From Aquisalimonas sp. 2447 (GTDB lineage: Bacteria; Pseudomonadota; Gammaproteobacteria; Nitrococcales; Aquisalimonadaceae), in assembly GCF_012044895.1 (NCBI RefSeq), contig NZ_CP050695.1, positions 1,270,501-1,334,500 of the forward strand: a stretch of 64,000 nucleotides of DNA. The letters are read 5' to 3'. The translations under genes and the position numbers were made by a program. The notes under the pieces are model-generated. The model saw only the letters and a program-made list of their open reading frames with translations, had not been told where the DNA came from and ran no database searches. This document shows positions 37,062 through 44,768 of the stretch, in pieces. Each line of letters opens with the position of its first letter. Positions within the stretch are counted from its first letter, which is position 1.

Positions 37062-38300
37062 ATGAGTGACACATCGGACATCCGTAAGGTCGGCTTCGTC
37101 TCCCACATGGCGACGGTCTTCATAAACGGACTTAACGACAATTTCTTTCGGTTAGTCGTAATCTTTATCGCGATTCGGGAATTCGTCGCCGAGGAAGAGG
37201 GTACCTTCTACTACAGCTTGGTCGGCTTCGTCTTCCTGCTGCCATTCGTTCTTTTCTCGCCGTGGGCAGGCTACATTGCAGACCGATTCAGCAAGAAGCA
37301 GGTCATCGTCGTCACTCGTGCGGCCGAGTTCGCGGTGTTGTTGCTCGCCGCGGGCATGCTGGTTGCCGGCTATTTCCCCGGCCTCTTGCTGACGACCTTC
37401 CTAATGGGGTTGCAAAGCACATTCTTCAGCCCGGCGAAGTTCGGCATACTGCCTGAGATTGTGCGTTATGAGCAGCTCTCACGTGCCAATGGGCACATGC
37501 AGCTGTGGACATTCCTGGCGATCATCCTCGGCACGGCGTTGGCCGGGTTCGTGATGGAATGGGCTGGCGAGACGTTGTGGATACCCGCAGTCGTGGTCGT
37601 GGTCCTGTCGGTCATCGGGCTGGTGACCAGCTTCTTCGTCACGTTTACCCGCGCAGCGGAGAATCCGCCGTCTTTCCAGCTCAATGCGTTCGCGACGCTC
37701 GTGCAGTCGATCGCCGAGATCCGGCCGCAGCGGGTCCTGTTCCTGGTGATTCTCGGTATCGCATGGTTCTGGGCGCTGGGCACGCTGTACCAGCTCAATG
37801 TCCCACTGTTCGCTGAGCTTCACCTGGGTCTGGGCGAGCTGGCCACCGGCATCATCCTGACGTCCCTGGCTTTGGGCATTGGCGGTGGCAGCATCCTTGC
37901 TGGCTACCTTGCACGCGGCAGCATCGCCATGCATCACGCTGCGCCCGGCATGATCGCCGCAGCCGTGCTGAGCGCGATGCTCTCCTTCACCACTGACAGT
38001 TACCTTGCGACATTGGTGCTCACGGCCCTGCTCGGCATCGCCTCTGGCTTCTTCATCGTGCCCATCACCGCATACCTTCAGGGCCATAGTCCTGCGGAGC
38101 GGCGCGGGCGCTTCATTGCTGCAAGCAACTTCCTCTCGTTCGCCGCGATGCTGCTAGCGCCGGTGCTTTTCTGGGTGTTTACCGGCCCCGCGGGCGCCAC
38201 GCCCGCGCATGTCTTCGTCATCGGCGGTGGGGCCTCGCTGGTGGTCGGGCTGATGGCCCTCCGTCTTTACCACCGCCACCGCGCCGAGGCGGAAGCCTGA
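37062..38300 (+). CDS. MFS transporter, LplT-like
   Basis: 412 residues, twelve predicted helices. The opening segment (F-I-N-G-L-N-D-N-F-F-R) and the S-P-A-K-F-G-I-L-P-E-I motif around residue 125 are hallmarks of the LplT / Aas-N branch that flips lysophospholipids across the inner membrane. An acyltransferase gene lies 1.5 kb away in divergent orientation, which fits lysophospholipid import and re-acylation. ATG at 37062 has no clear Shine-Dalgarno. A different amphiphile as substrate cannot be excluded. Confidence 0.82.
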   Translation: MSDTSDIRKVGFVSHMATVFINGLNDNFFRLVVIFIAIREFVAEEEGTFYYSLVGFVFLLPFVLFSPWAGYIADRFSKKQVIVVTRAAEFAVLLLAAGMLVAGYFPGLLLTTFLMGLQSTFFSPAKFGILPEIVRYEQLSRANGHMQLWTFLAIILGTALAGFVMEWAGETLWIPAVVVVVLSVIGLVTSFFVTFTRAAENPPSFQLNAFATLVQSIAEIRPQRVLFLVILGIAWFWALGTLYQLNVPLFAELHLGLGELATGIILTSLALGIGGGSILAGYLARGSIAMHHAAPGMIAAAVLSAMLSFTTDSYLATLVLTALLGIASGFFIVPITAYLQGHSPAERRGRFIAASNFLSFAAMLLAPVLFWVFTGPAGATPAHVFVIGGGASLVVGLMALRLYHRHRAEAEA

Positions 38301-38310
38301 TGGACGCCAG

Positions 38311-38523
38311 TCACCGGCCAGAGGCATAGCGCACGAAGGCCTCGAAGCGCTTGCCCATGAACTCCCGGAACACCCGCACCTGCGCCGGCTCGTCGCGCCC
38401 CTTCAGCGTGATGGCGTAGAGCATGCCTTCGGAGACGTGCCACTCCGGGAGCACGGGCTCGATGGCCTCTGCAGCGAGGTGCACGGCAGCGATTAGGTCG
38501 GGCACCGGCCCGATGCCGGTCGC
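38311..38523 (-). pseudogene. C-terminal relic of a LysR family regulator
   Basis: Encodes about 70 residues resembling the end of a LysR substrate-binding domain: G-I-G-P-V-P-D-L-I-A, then V-L-P-E-W-H and P-A-Q-V-R-V-F-R-E-F-M-G-K-R-F. No DNA-binding part remains. An in-frame stop (38524-38526) and a repeat copy bound its 5' end. It converges on the MFS gene 10 bp away. Confidence 0.7.
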
Positions 38524-38570
38524 TCAAAAGGGGTCACTCGACCTGCCCGGATGGCTGACCGGTTTGGGTC
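38523..38570 (-). repeat. 48-bp interspersed repeat, copy B
   Basis: On the minus strand it begins GACCCAAACCGGTCAG, 41/48 identical to copy A at 35833-35880. It lies between the recombinase relic and the LysR relic, at the breakpoint of the latter. Confidence 0.7.
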
Positions 38571-38613
38571 GACCGCGCCCTTCCATGGACGCGGCCCGGG
38601 GAAGAAGGCCCAT

Positions 38614-39161
38614 CTAGACTTCGGTTTGTTCCGACATCTCGAGAGCGTCGGCAGACCAGAGTCGCCTTCGCTCGGCGTAGAGAGTGGATGCCGTACTCGG
38701 CCGGGTCTAACCCGAGCTCAGCCACCCAGGACTTTAGGATTCTCGCGTACTGCTGGCTGGAGATGTGCGGGGAGGCGTGCACCCGATTCGGGAACAGGTA
38801 GTCTCCGGGTTGCAGGTGGGCCTTGCTCACCCACTTTTCCGCGGCCTGTCGCGTCTGCGGCGTAAGCTCGAACTGAACAGGCCGGTCGGTCTTCTTCTGG
38901 ATGGCGGCGGCTCGTTTGACGGCCTGAGTGCGGTGAATGACATCGCGGACCTGGAGGCTGACAAGGTCACAGCCTCGGAGTTTGCTGTCGATCGCCAGGT
39001 TGAACAGGGCGAGCTGGCGCGTGTTGTGCTCGATCTGGAGGCGGATGCGAATGCCCCATAACCCCCGGGAGTTTCAGAGGTGGCTTCGGCCCGATCAGGT
39101 GCCATTTGTTCCACGGGCGATGGCCGGTGGTGTGGTGCGGGTTCGGGGTGGCGATGGCCAT
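38614..39161 (-). pseudogene. Tyrosine recombinase/integrase gene, frameshifted and internally deleted
   Basis: Starts M-A-I-A-T-P-N-P and R-P-W-N-K, shifts frame after K-L-P-G, then continues with I-R-I-R-L-Q, L-A-L-F-N-L-A-I-D-S-K-L-R-G-C-D-L and K-K-T-D-R-P-V-Q-F-E-L. A third block has Y-L-F-P-N-R, Q-Y-A-R-I and H-S-L-R-R. The region that should hold the H-x-x-R and the catalytic Tyr is deleted, and the sequence resumes out of frame at A-D-A-L-E-M-S-E-Q-T-E-V-stop. The catalytic core is lost. It marks past integration activity. No attachment site was identified. Confidence 0.85.
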
Positions 39162-39333
39162 GGCTCGGTATCTCCGGTTCAGGTGGGGAGATTAAGCATT
39201 GACCACGATGATCTCGGCCGCTTGACCGACCAGGCGTCGTATCGGCATACCGGGCATCAGAACCAACTCTCGCCGGTGGTACCGCTCTGTAGCGACAACC
39301 AGCTTTTGCCGCCCTAACCCGCGGGACTAAACT

Positions 39334-39352
39334 GGAAAGGTCGATACTTTCC
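39334..39352. promoter_or_regulatory. Inverted repeat before antitoxin gene 1
   Basis: GGAAAG-N7-CTTTCC, ending 12 bp before the GTG start. The corresponding region of the intact module has a shorter, imperfect version. A candidate operator for autoregulation by the antitoxin. Confidence 0.4.
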
Positions 39353-39364
39353 AAGGAGAGACTT

Positions 39365-39550
39365 GTGGCAACTCCGAAAGAGCAGATGGTTAAGATCATT
39401 GAAGCCCAGCCAGAGGGCAGCTCCTACGATGAGATCCTCCGCGAGCTGGCCTTCGCCAGGATGATCGACCGTGGTCTTGCCGATTCAGACGCTGGCCGCA
39501 CGGTCAGCAATCAGGAGATGCAGGAGCGTATCCGTTCGTGGCAGAGCTGA
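39365..39550 (+). CDS. Antitoxin of a ParE/RelE-type module (copy 1)
   Basis: 61 residues, nearly identical to the antitoxin at 43660-43845 (P-K-E-Q-M-V-K, S-S-Y-D-E-I-L-R-E-L-A-F-A-R-M-I-D-R-G-L). GTG at 39365 follows AAGGAG. It overlaps the toxin start by 13 bp. Since the adjoining toxin is broken, this may be an orphan antitoxin that could still neutralise the intact toxin 4 kb away. Confidence 0.75.
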   Translation: MATPKEQMVKIIEAQPEGSSYDEILRELAFARMIDRGLADSDAGRTVSNQEMQERIRSWQS

Positions 39551-39872
39551 ACTGGACGGGGGAGGCACAGCGCTGGCTACAGGCCATCCACGACTACCTT
39601 GCCACGGATGCCCCCGGCGGCTGGCCGTGTAGTACAGGGCATCAATCGCAAAGCTCAGATGTTGAGCGACTTCCCGGAGATGGGGCACCGCTACGAATCG
39701 CTGTCAGACATCATCTACGTTGACAGATAGCGCAGGCGGCAAGATCCGCATTCTCCCTTGCGGTCCCTACCGCATCGCGCACTTGATCACGCGAAACGAG
39801 ACCGTCGACATCCCCGGTGTGTTTCACCGCGCCATGGATATCGACCGATACCTCACGTGGCACTGGCCTTGA
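39538..39872 (+). pseudogene. ParE/RelE-type toxin gene, frameshifted (copy 1)
   Basis: Starts M-A-E-L-N-W-T-G-E-A-Q-R-W-L-Q like the intact toxin at 43376-43672. It loses frame after D-A-P-G-G, resumes with V-V-Q-G-I-N-R-K-A-Q and H-R-Y-E-S-L, meets a stop in an extra segment, and ends with A-H-L-I-T-R-N-E-T-V-D-I-P-G-V-F-H-R-A-M-D-I-D-R-Y-L. At least two lesions. Inactive. Confidence 0.82.
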
Positions 39873-40045
39873 AACCGGTCCCATCATGGCCCGATACGAC
39901 CCTAATCGGCCCTTGGCGCCATGGACCACACGTACCTGAATCGGGTCGATTCCCATAACCTTGCGCCACCGCCGGCGGAAGCGGCCATTGCCGTCGGACT
40001 GTCGATGACTGCTGTACTAGACCTGCGCCACCGAGCAATTCGTGC

Positions 40046-40297
40046 TTAACGCGTCGGAGGAAACCGGTTGTTTGAAGCCGCTTGCTCTAACCGCTCCGAG
40101 AGCCAGATCTTGATGATTGACTGTCGCGTGACCCCCAGGCGGCGAGCTTCCTTATCGAGCTGCTCAAGCATCCAATCCGGGAAATCGACATTTACGCGCT
40201 TCTGTGCCTGGCGAGGCCGACGTGCCCGGGAGAGGTCGAGCTCATTCGAGACGTCCTCCCCAGCATCAAACTTACGGTCAAATTGCTTAGCCTTCAT
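40046..40297 (-). CDS. brnA: BrnA-type antitoxin
   Basis: 83 residues. A basic linker, then a ribbon-helix-helix-like end: K-R-V-N-V-D-F-P-D-W-M-L-E-Q-L-D-K-E-A-R-R-L-G-V-T-R-Q-S. It overlaps the upstream brnT by 11 bp, the normal BrnT-BrnA order. BrnA neutralises the toxin and binds the promoter with it in known systems. Confidence 0.85.
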   Translation of the reverse strand: MKAKQFDRKFDAGEDVSNELDLSRARRPRQAQKRVNVDFPDWMLEQLDKEARRLGVTRQSIIKIWLSERLEQAASNNRFPPTR

Positions 40298-40544
40298 AGA
40301 GCGCTACCTCCTCAACCCGGGCTCGCCGGACCGAGATAACACGGATGTTTGATCCACGGTATGTTATGACCGCTGACCAGTGTCTGCCCTCCAGCATACC
40401 GATGACGAGATAGCGAGGTTCATCCTCGGTCCTGGCCGGCACTTCCAAGAGATCCGGGTCACGCCACAGTTCCTGCGCTTCGGCGAAGTCGATGCCGTGC
40501 TTCGTCTTGTTCGCCTGGCTCTTGGCATCATCAAATTCAAACAT
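40287..40544 (-). CDS. brnT: BrnT-type toxin
   Basis: 85 residues of the BrnT family (RelE-like ribonuclease fold) with M-F-E-F-D-D-A-K-S-Q-A-N-K-T-K-H-G-I-D-F-A-E-A and a final R-V-I-S-V-R-R-A-R. Family toxins cut RNA and halt translation. The start is ATG 40544, as BrnT proteins begin at this phrase; an in-frame GTG nine codons earlier is less likely. The start lies directly at a palindrome. Confidence 0.86.
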   Translation of the reverse strand: MFEFDDAKSQANKTKHGIDFAEAQELWRDPDLLEVPARTEDEPRYLVIGMLEGRHWSAVITYRGSNIRVISVRRARVEEVALYEG

Positions 40545-40561
40545 GGTATAGAAAATATACC
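40545..40561. promoter_or_regulatory. Palindrome at the brnT start, likely BrnA operator
   Basis: GGTATA-GAAAA-TATACC, a perfect 6-bp inverted repeat abutting the brnT ATG within an AT-rich, promoter-like segment. BrnTA autoregulation is established for the family; this exact site is inferred. Confidence 0.55.
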
Positions 40562-40817
40562 ATTCGATCACTGCCGTGGTAAGAGATTATGCGCCTTGGA
40601 TGCGGGGCTGTGTTTGTACTCATCATCGTCATAGCAGATATCGGTGAGCAGCGTGCATCCGTCTGCTCAGGGTCGAAGAGCGTCCTTTCGGTGGCCAGAA
40701 GATTTCCGGTTAAAGGATATATACATCGGCGAACTGGCGAAGCCTGTTCACTGTGAAGGCAGGCCCTGGATCAGCCCCTCGAAACCTGCAACGAAACAGC
40801 CGGCGTTCGTGTTCGTA

Positions 40818-41729
40818 CTAGTCGCTCAACTGTGCGCGCCCGATGGTGTTCATGTCCGTGCCGAACCAGATGGCGTTGCTCTCCCGGTCGTACACCATAT
40901 GCCGCACGTTGCTTCCGCCACTTGGCACCTCGAAGGCATCGGTCCAGGTCTCGCTGCGGGTATCGAATGCGACAAACCGGTTAGGCATGACCCCGGTCTC
41001 CACGATCCAGAAGCGGTCGTCGCTGTCCATGGCGACCGCGTAGGGACGGGAATCATCTGCCGATGGTGCACGCCACTCCTCCACCTCACCGGTGTCCGGA
41101 TCGTAGTGGCCAATGTATCCAGTGGCGTAATCGCCATACCACACCAGCCCGTCGGATGAGACGGCCAGGCGGCGTGCGCGGGTGTCCTCGCGGGGCAGCT
41201 CGATCTCGATCAGTTCACCGGCCTCGACAGTCGCCAGCCGATTCGTGCCGAACAGCACGGCCCATGGCTGCTCGTCGTGCACCACGATGCCATAGGGGCG
41301 GGCCCGATCCGTGGCCACTTCGTGCATGGTGAACGTCTCGTTTTCCGTGTCGAACAGGCCGATGCGGTTGGCGTGCTGCTCGGTGAACCAGATGTTGCCC
41401 TCACTGGTGAAGGCCATGGTGTGGACGTCCCGGTCGCCGTCGCCCGGTGGCACGAACCGCTCAATATCGCCGCTGTCCGGATCGACCAACCCGATGTGTG
41501 CCGCCCGGTTGCCGGCATACCATGCGCCACGCTGGTCACTGATGACTGTGTGCGGCCCGGCGCCCTCTTCGAGGGGGTACTCATGGAACGCCCCTGTGGA
41601 GGCCGTCAGACGCCCGACGTAGTGGGTATCCTGGCCCACGAACCAGACGGTGTCGTCGCCGCCCACCCAGGGATCCCGTGAGCGAGTACCGTCGTACGGC
41701 ACATCCCACTCCTCGATGTCCAGTTGCAC
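40818..41729 (-). CDS. Streptogramin-lyase-like (Vgb family) beta-propeller protein
   Basis: 303 residues made of seven repeats around W-F/W-Y motifs (T-V-W-F-V-G-Q-D, G-A-W-Y-A-G-N-R, N-I-W-F-T-E-Q-H-A-N-R-I-G, W-A-V-L-F-G-T-N-R, V-W-Y-G-D-Y-A-T-G-Y-I-G, F-W-I-V-E-T-G, I-W-F-G-T-D), a seven-bladed propeller as in virginiamycin B lyase. No signal peptide. The start is GTG 41729 after AAGGAG. It follows the exported MetX-like hydrolase (209-bp gap), and that pairing recurs in the relic at 26.7 kb. Antibiotic lyase activity is not implied; many homologues are uncharacterised. Confidence 0.8.
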   Translation of the reverse strand: MQLDIEEWDVPYDGTRSRDPWVGGDDTVWFVGQDTHYVGRLTASTGAFHEYPLEEGAGPHTVISDQRGAWYAGNRAAHIGLVDPDSGDIERFVPPGDGDRDVHTMAFTSEGNIWFTEQHANRIGLFDTENETFTMHEVATDRARPYGIVVHDEQPWAVLFGTNRLATVEAGELIEIELPREDTRARRLAVSSDGLVWYGDYATGYIGHYDPDTGEVEEWRAPSADDSRPYAVAMDSDDRFWIVETGVMPNRFVAFDTRSETWTDAFEVPSGGSNVRHMVYDRESNAIWFGTDMNTIGRAQLSD

Positions 41730-41938
41730 ACCGCGAGTCTCCTTTATTCATCCAGGCCCACACCGGGGCGGCCGCTCAGGCTTAGTGCCACTTGCAAGGA
41801 TAGGCGAAAGAAACCATCCCGAATTGCGGGGCATGCAGCAGATCGATTCGATCGAGGAGGGAGAAGGCCGACAAGGTAAAGCACGAACGAAATACCTCGG
41901 GGCCGGCACCCGGTGCGCCGGGTGCCGGCGAGGCGCCA

Positions 41939-43033
41939 TCAGTCACGCAGTTCGTTAAAGAAAGACGTCATCTCTTCATTGATCAGGTCGATATCGTCCT
42001 GGTCCACGCCGCCTCCACCGAGGTGACCATGGTCACTGTCGATCTCGACCAGGCGGGCGTTGGGCATCTGCTCCGCGGCCAGACGGGAGTCGTCCGGCGG
42101 ATGGAGGATGTCCTTGGTGCCCGGCATGATCAGGGCGTGGACTTCCATGGAGGCCAACGCTTCCTCATAGCCCACTTCGCGCCCCGGTGCCTCCGAGATG
42201 TCGTGCCGGTCCTCCGCACGCGTCTGGTAGATGTAATTGTTGGCATCCCAGACCTCCATGAGCGCGTCCTCCTGCTCATGCAGCCACTCGACAGCATCCA
42301 TGTTGTCGTCAGCGAACTCTTCATCCATCCAGTGCCAATGCCGCACCCATACCATCAGACTGCCGATCGCCGAGCGGAAGCCATCCGGTTGTTCGTCATA
42401 GTCACCACCCTGCCAGGCATCGTCCTGCATGATCGCCTGCCGCTGGGTTTCCCAGATGGCCGTCACCCATCCTGTGGTACGGGCCATGGTGATCAGGGGG
42501 ACGATCGACTCCATCATGTCCGGATAGCTCGCTGCCCACTCATAGGCCTGCATGCCGCCCATGGAGAGGCCAACCACTGAAAAGAGCTCGTCGAGTTCGA
42601 ATTCCTCCTCAATCAATTCGTGCTGTGCATTGACCATGTCCCGAATGGAGAACTGTGGAAACTCCATGCCCGGCTGGCTCTCGCTGTTGCTGGGCGATAT
42701 CGCGTGTCCGTTCCCGAGGGTATTGGCGGCAATGATGAAGTACTCATCAGGATCGAGTGCCAGGCCTTCTCCGATCAGGAAGTCGTGCCGTGTGTGGTCC
42801 GCCATTAATGACGGCAGGACGAGAATTGCATTGTCCCGGGCGTCGTTGAGTTCCCCGTGGGTCACATAGGTGAGAAAGGCGTCCTCGATAACCTCGCCGG
42901 ACTCGAGCTCGAAGTCACCGAGATCGAAACGCTCCGTCTCATCTGCCTGGATGCCGGTGGACCCAAGCACCAGGCATAAGCCTGCACTGGGCAGCCAAGC
43001 CCAGCGCCACGAATGCCGATACCGTTTCGTCAT
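41939..43033 (-). CDS. Exported alpha/beta hydrolase, homoserine O-acetyltransferase (MetX)-like
   Basis: 364 residues with a signal peptide (basic start, hydrophobic core, cleavage near I-Q-A-D). The fold is that of MetX: T-Y-V-T-H-G-E-L-N, nucleophile Ser157 in V-V-G-L-S-M-G-G-M-Q-A-Y-E-W-A, Asp in M-P-G-T-K-D-I-L-H-P, and His in D-S-D-H-G-H-L. The mature protein is strongly acidic, as in salt-adapted proteins. Cytoplasmic methionine synthesis is unlikely because of export; a periplasmic esterase or acyltransferase is inferred. It pairs with the downstream lyase-like gene. Confidence 0.82.
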   Translation of the reverse strand: MTKRYRHSWRWAWLPSAGLCLVLGSTGIQADETERFDLGDFELESGEVIEDAFLTYVTHGELNDARDNAILVLPSLMADHTRHDFLIGEGLALDPDEYFIIAANTLGNGHAISPSNSESQPGMEFPQFSIRDMVNAQHELIEEEFELDELFSVVGLSMGGMQAYEWAASYPDMMESIVPLITMARTTGWVTAIWETQRQAIMQDDAWQGGDYDEQPDGFRSAIGSLMVWVRHWHWMDEEFADDNMDAVEWLHEQEDALMEVWDANNYIYQTRAEDRHDISEAPGREVGYEEALASMEVHALIMPGTKDILHPPDDSRLAAEQMPNARLVEIDSDHGHLGGGGVDQDDIDLINEEMTSFFNELRD

Positions 43034-43375
43034 CGGTCTTCTCCTCCATTTCTATACTTGTGCGGATGAGCGTAGAACGCCCTCTAGTATGGCTAGTTAC
43101 GGCTCTGACTCATGTCAAGCGGGTGCGCGGGAGCAGGACTTGAGGCGGACGCGCCGGTCCAGTCGGCCCTCCTCAAACATGCGGGCACGTCGCGAACCAG
43201 TGCCGTCACCCGGCATTGGAAGTGTTCTGGAAGCGTCACTCCGTATGACCTGTCGGCAATCGGCCAAGAGCGGACCTTGGAACTGCGGTGACTGAAAGCC
43301 CGCTATTGGCATGAATGTGGTTGAGAGTCCGTTCAGGGTCGATTTCCAGCCGTCGATCGGGTTCACGGGTACTCG
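43034..43375. other. 342-bp gap, no gene seen
   Basis: Lies between the hydrolase start and the toxin end, so it should hold the hydrolase promoter. Short frames on both strands look spurious. No repeat or hairpin stood out. Confidence 0.4.
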
Positions 43376-43672
43376 TCACGTGAGGTAGCGGTCAATATCC
43401 ATGGCCCCATGGAATACACCGAGGATGTCGATGCTCTCGTTTCCCCTGACCAAGTAGGCGATGCGGTAGTGTCCGTACTGAAGGATGCGAATCTCCCGAC
43501 TAGGTAGGGATTCGTAGCGGTGCCCGATCTCCGGGAAATCGGTCAGGATCTGCGCTTTCCGGTAGATACCCTGAACAACGCGAGTAGCGGCGCTGGGATC
43601 ATCTTGGGCGATGTAGTCATGAATGTCCTGGAGCCAACGCTGCGCTTCCCTCGTCCAATTCAGCTCTGCCAC
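43376..43672 (-). CDS. ParE/RelE-type toxin (copy 2, intact)
   Basis: 98 residues of the plasmid-stabilisation/ParE-RelE family: L-N-W-T-R-E-A-Q-R-W-L-Q-D-I-H-D-Y-I, then F-P-E-I-G-H-R-Y-E and R-I-L-Q-Y-G-H-Y-R-I-A-Y. GTG at 43672 overlaps the antitoxin stop by 13 bp, the antitoxin-first order. The target (gyrase or ribosome-bound mRNA) cannot be told from sequence. Confidence 0.87.
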   Translation of the reverse strand: MAELNWTREAQRWLQDIHDYIAQDDPSAATRVVQGIYRKAQILTDFPEIGHRYESLPSREIRILQYGHYRIAYLVRGNESIDILGVFHGAMDIDRYLT

Positions 43673-43845
43673 GACCGGATGCGCTCCTGCATCTCCAGAT
43701 TGCTGATCGTGCGTCCAGTGTCTGAATCGGCAAGCCCGCGGTCGATCATCCTCGCGAACGCGAGCTCCCGAAGGATCTCATCGTAGGAGCTGTCCTCTGG
43801 CTGGGCTTCAATGACCTTAACCATCTGTTCTTTCGGCGTCGCCAC
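43660..43845 (-). CDS. Antitoxin of a ParE/RelE-type module (copy 2)
   Basis: 61 residues, with M-V-K-V-I-E-A-Q-P-E-D-S-S-Y-D-E-I-L-R-E-L and M-Q-E-R-I-R-S-W at the end. GTG at 43845 is chosen because AGGAAGAG precedes it and because copy 1 uses the same position. Paired with the intact toxin. Confidence 0.83.
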   Translation of the reverse strand: MATPKEQMVKVIEAQPEDSSYDEILRELAFARMIDRGLADSDTGRTISNLEMQERIRSWQS

Positions 43846-43984
43846 GAGTCTCTTCCTCGCCAAGTATCCACCGCTTCAGTGTACCCCCGAGTCTTGGGGT
43901 CACCAAAGAGACGAGTCGTCGCCGTTATGCAGAGTTGCCGGCACTGGTCAGTCTCAGCACGTTGTATCCAGGTCCGGCATCTGC

Positions 43985-44725
43985 TCGATCAAGGCGGGAG
44001 AGCACATTCTGCTCGCGCTCAACATGGCGGTGGCCGCCGGGGGCGCCATGGCCCTGGTCAACACCGTTGTCTATGTGCGCGACGTGCTCGAATTCGGCGA
44101 CATACATGTTGCTGTTGCCATGGTGGCTTTCGGGGCGGGCAGCATGCTGATTGCCCTGGTGTTACCGGCGGTGCTGTGGCACATCAGAGAGCGCTCGGCC
44201 ATGCTCAGTGGCGCGTTGCTCCTTGGCACGGCCCTAGCGCTCGGGGTGCTGGGCCCTGGTTACTGTACACTGTTGTTTCTCTGGTTCCTGCTTGGTGCCG
44301 GTTCGTCTCTTATCCTCACGCCTTCGGGGCGTTTACTGAGACGCTCCGCCCGCGAGGAAGACCGGCCAACCGTATTTGCGGCGCAGTTCTCGCTATCACA
44401 CGCCTGCTGGTTATTCACGTATCCGCTGGCAGGGTGGCTTGGCCTCCACTGGGGCGTCGAACCGCTGTTCGCCGGGTTCGCGGCGCTGTCTTTCGTAGTG
44501 GCAGCGGTCGCCTGGCGCCTCTGGCCGGTTCACGACGCTGTGGAACTGGAGCATGTGCATACCGACCTGCCGGCCGGCCACCACCACCTCACGGGCGCCA
44601 TACCCGTGGGAGATGGTTTCAAACACTGCCATCCTTATACCGTCGATACGCACCACGGTCGCTGGCCCAGACCGGGAGGCCTTGTTCGGGCGATGCATCG
44701 CCCTTTCTCTGGCCATGATCAGTAA
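43985..44725 (+). pseudogene. C-terminal half of an MFS transporter
   Basis: Encodes six hydrophobic helices (starting L-L-A-L-N-M-A-V-A-A-G-G) and a His-rich tail with H-V-H-T-D-L-P-A-G-H-H-H-L and H-C-H-P-Y-T-V-D-T-H-H. The N-terminal six helices expected of an MFS protein are absent; upstream sequence is unrelated and joins the toxin-antitoxin region. No ribosome site at the first internal ATG. The His-rich tail suggests the parent may have moved a metal, which is inference. Confidence 0.7.
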
Positions 44726-44768
44726 CAAGACGAGCAAGCGCTCCAGGACGTTGTAATCGGAACCCGGA

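Noticed and set aside
38300-39365. tRNA or att site next to the integrase relic
   Set aside because: No cloverleaf or T-arm sequence was found near the relic or at the island edges.
40818-41729. Dedicated streptogramin-resistance gene
   Set aside because: Vgb-like propellers are widespread in environmental bacteria; no antibiotic context is present, and specific catalytic residues could not be verified without a structural alignment.
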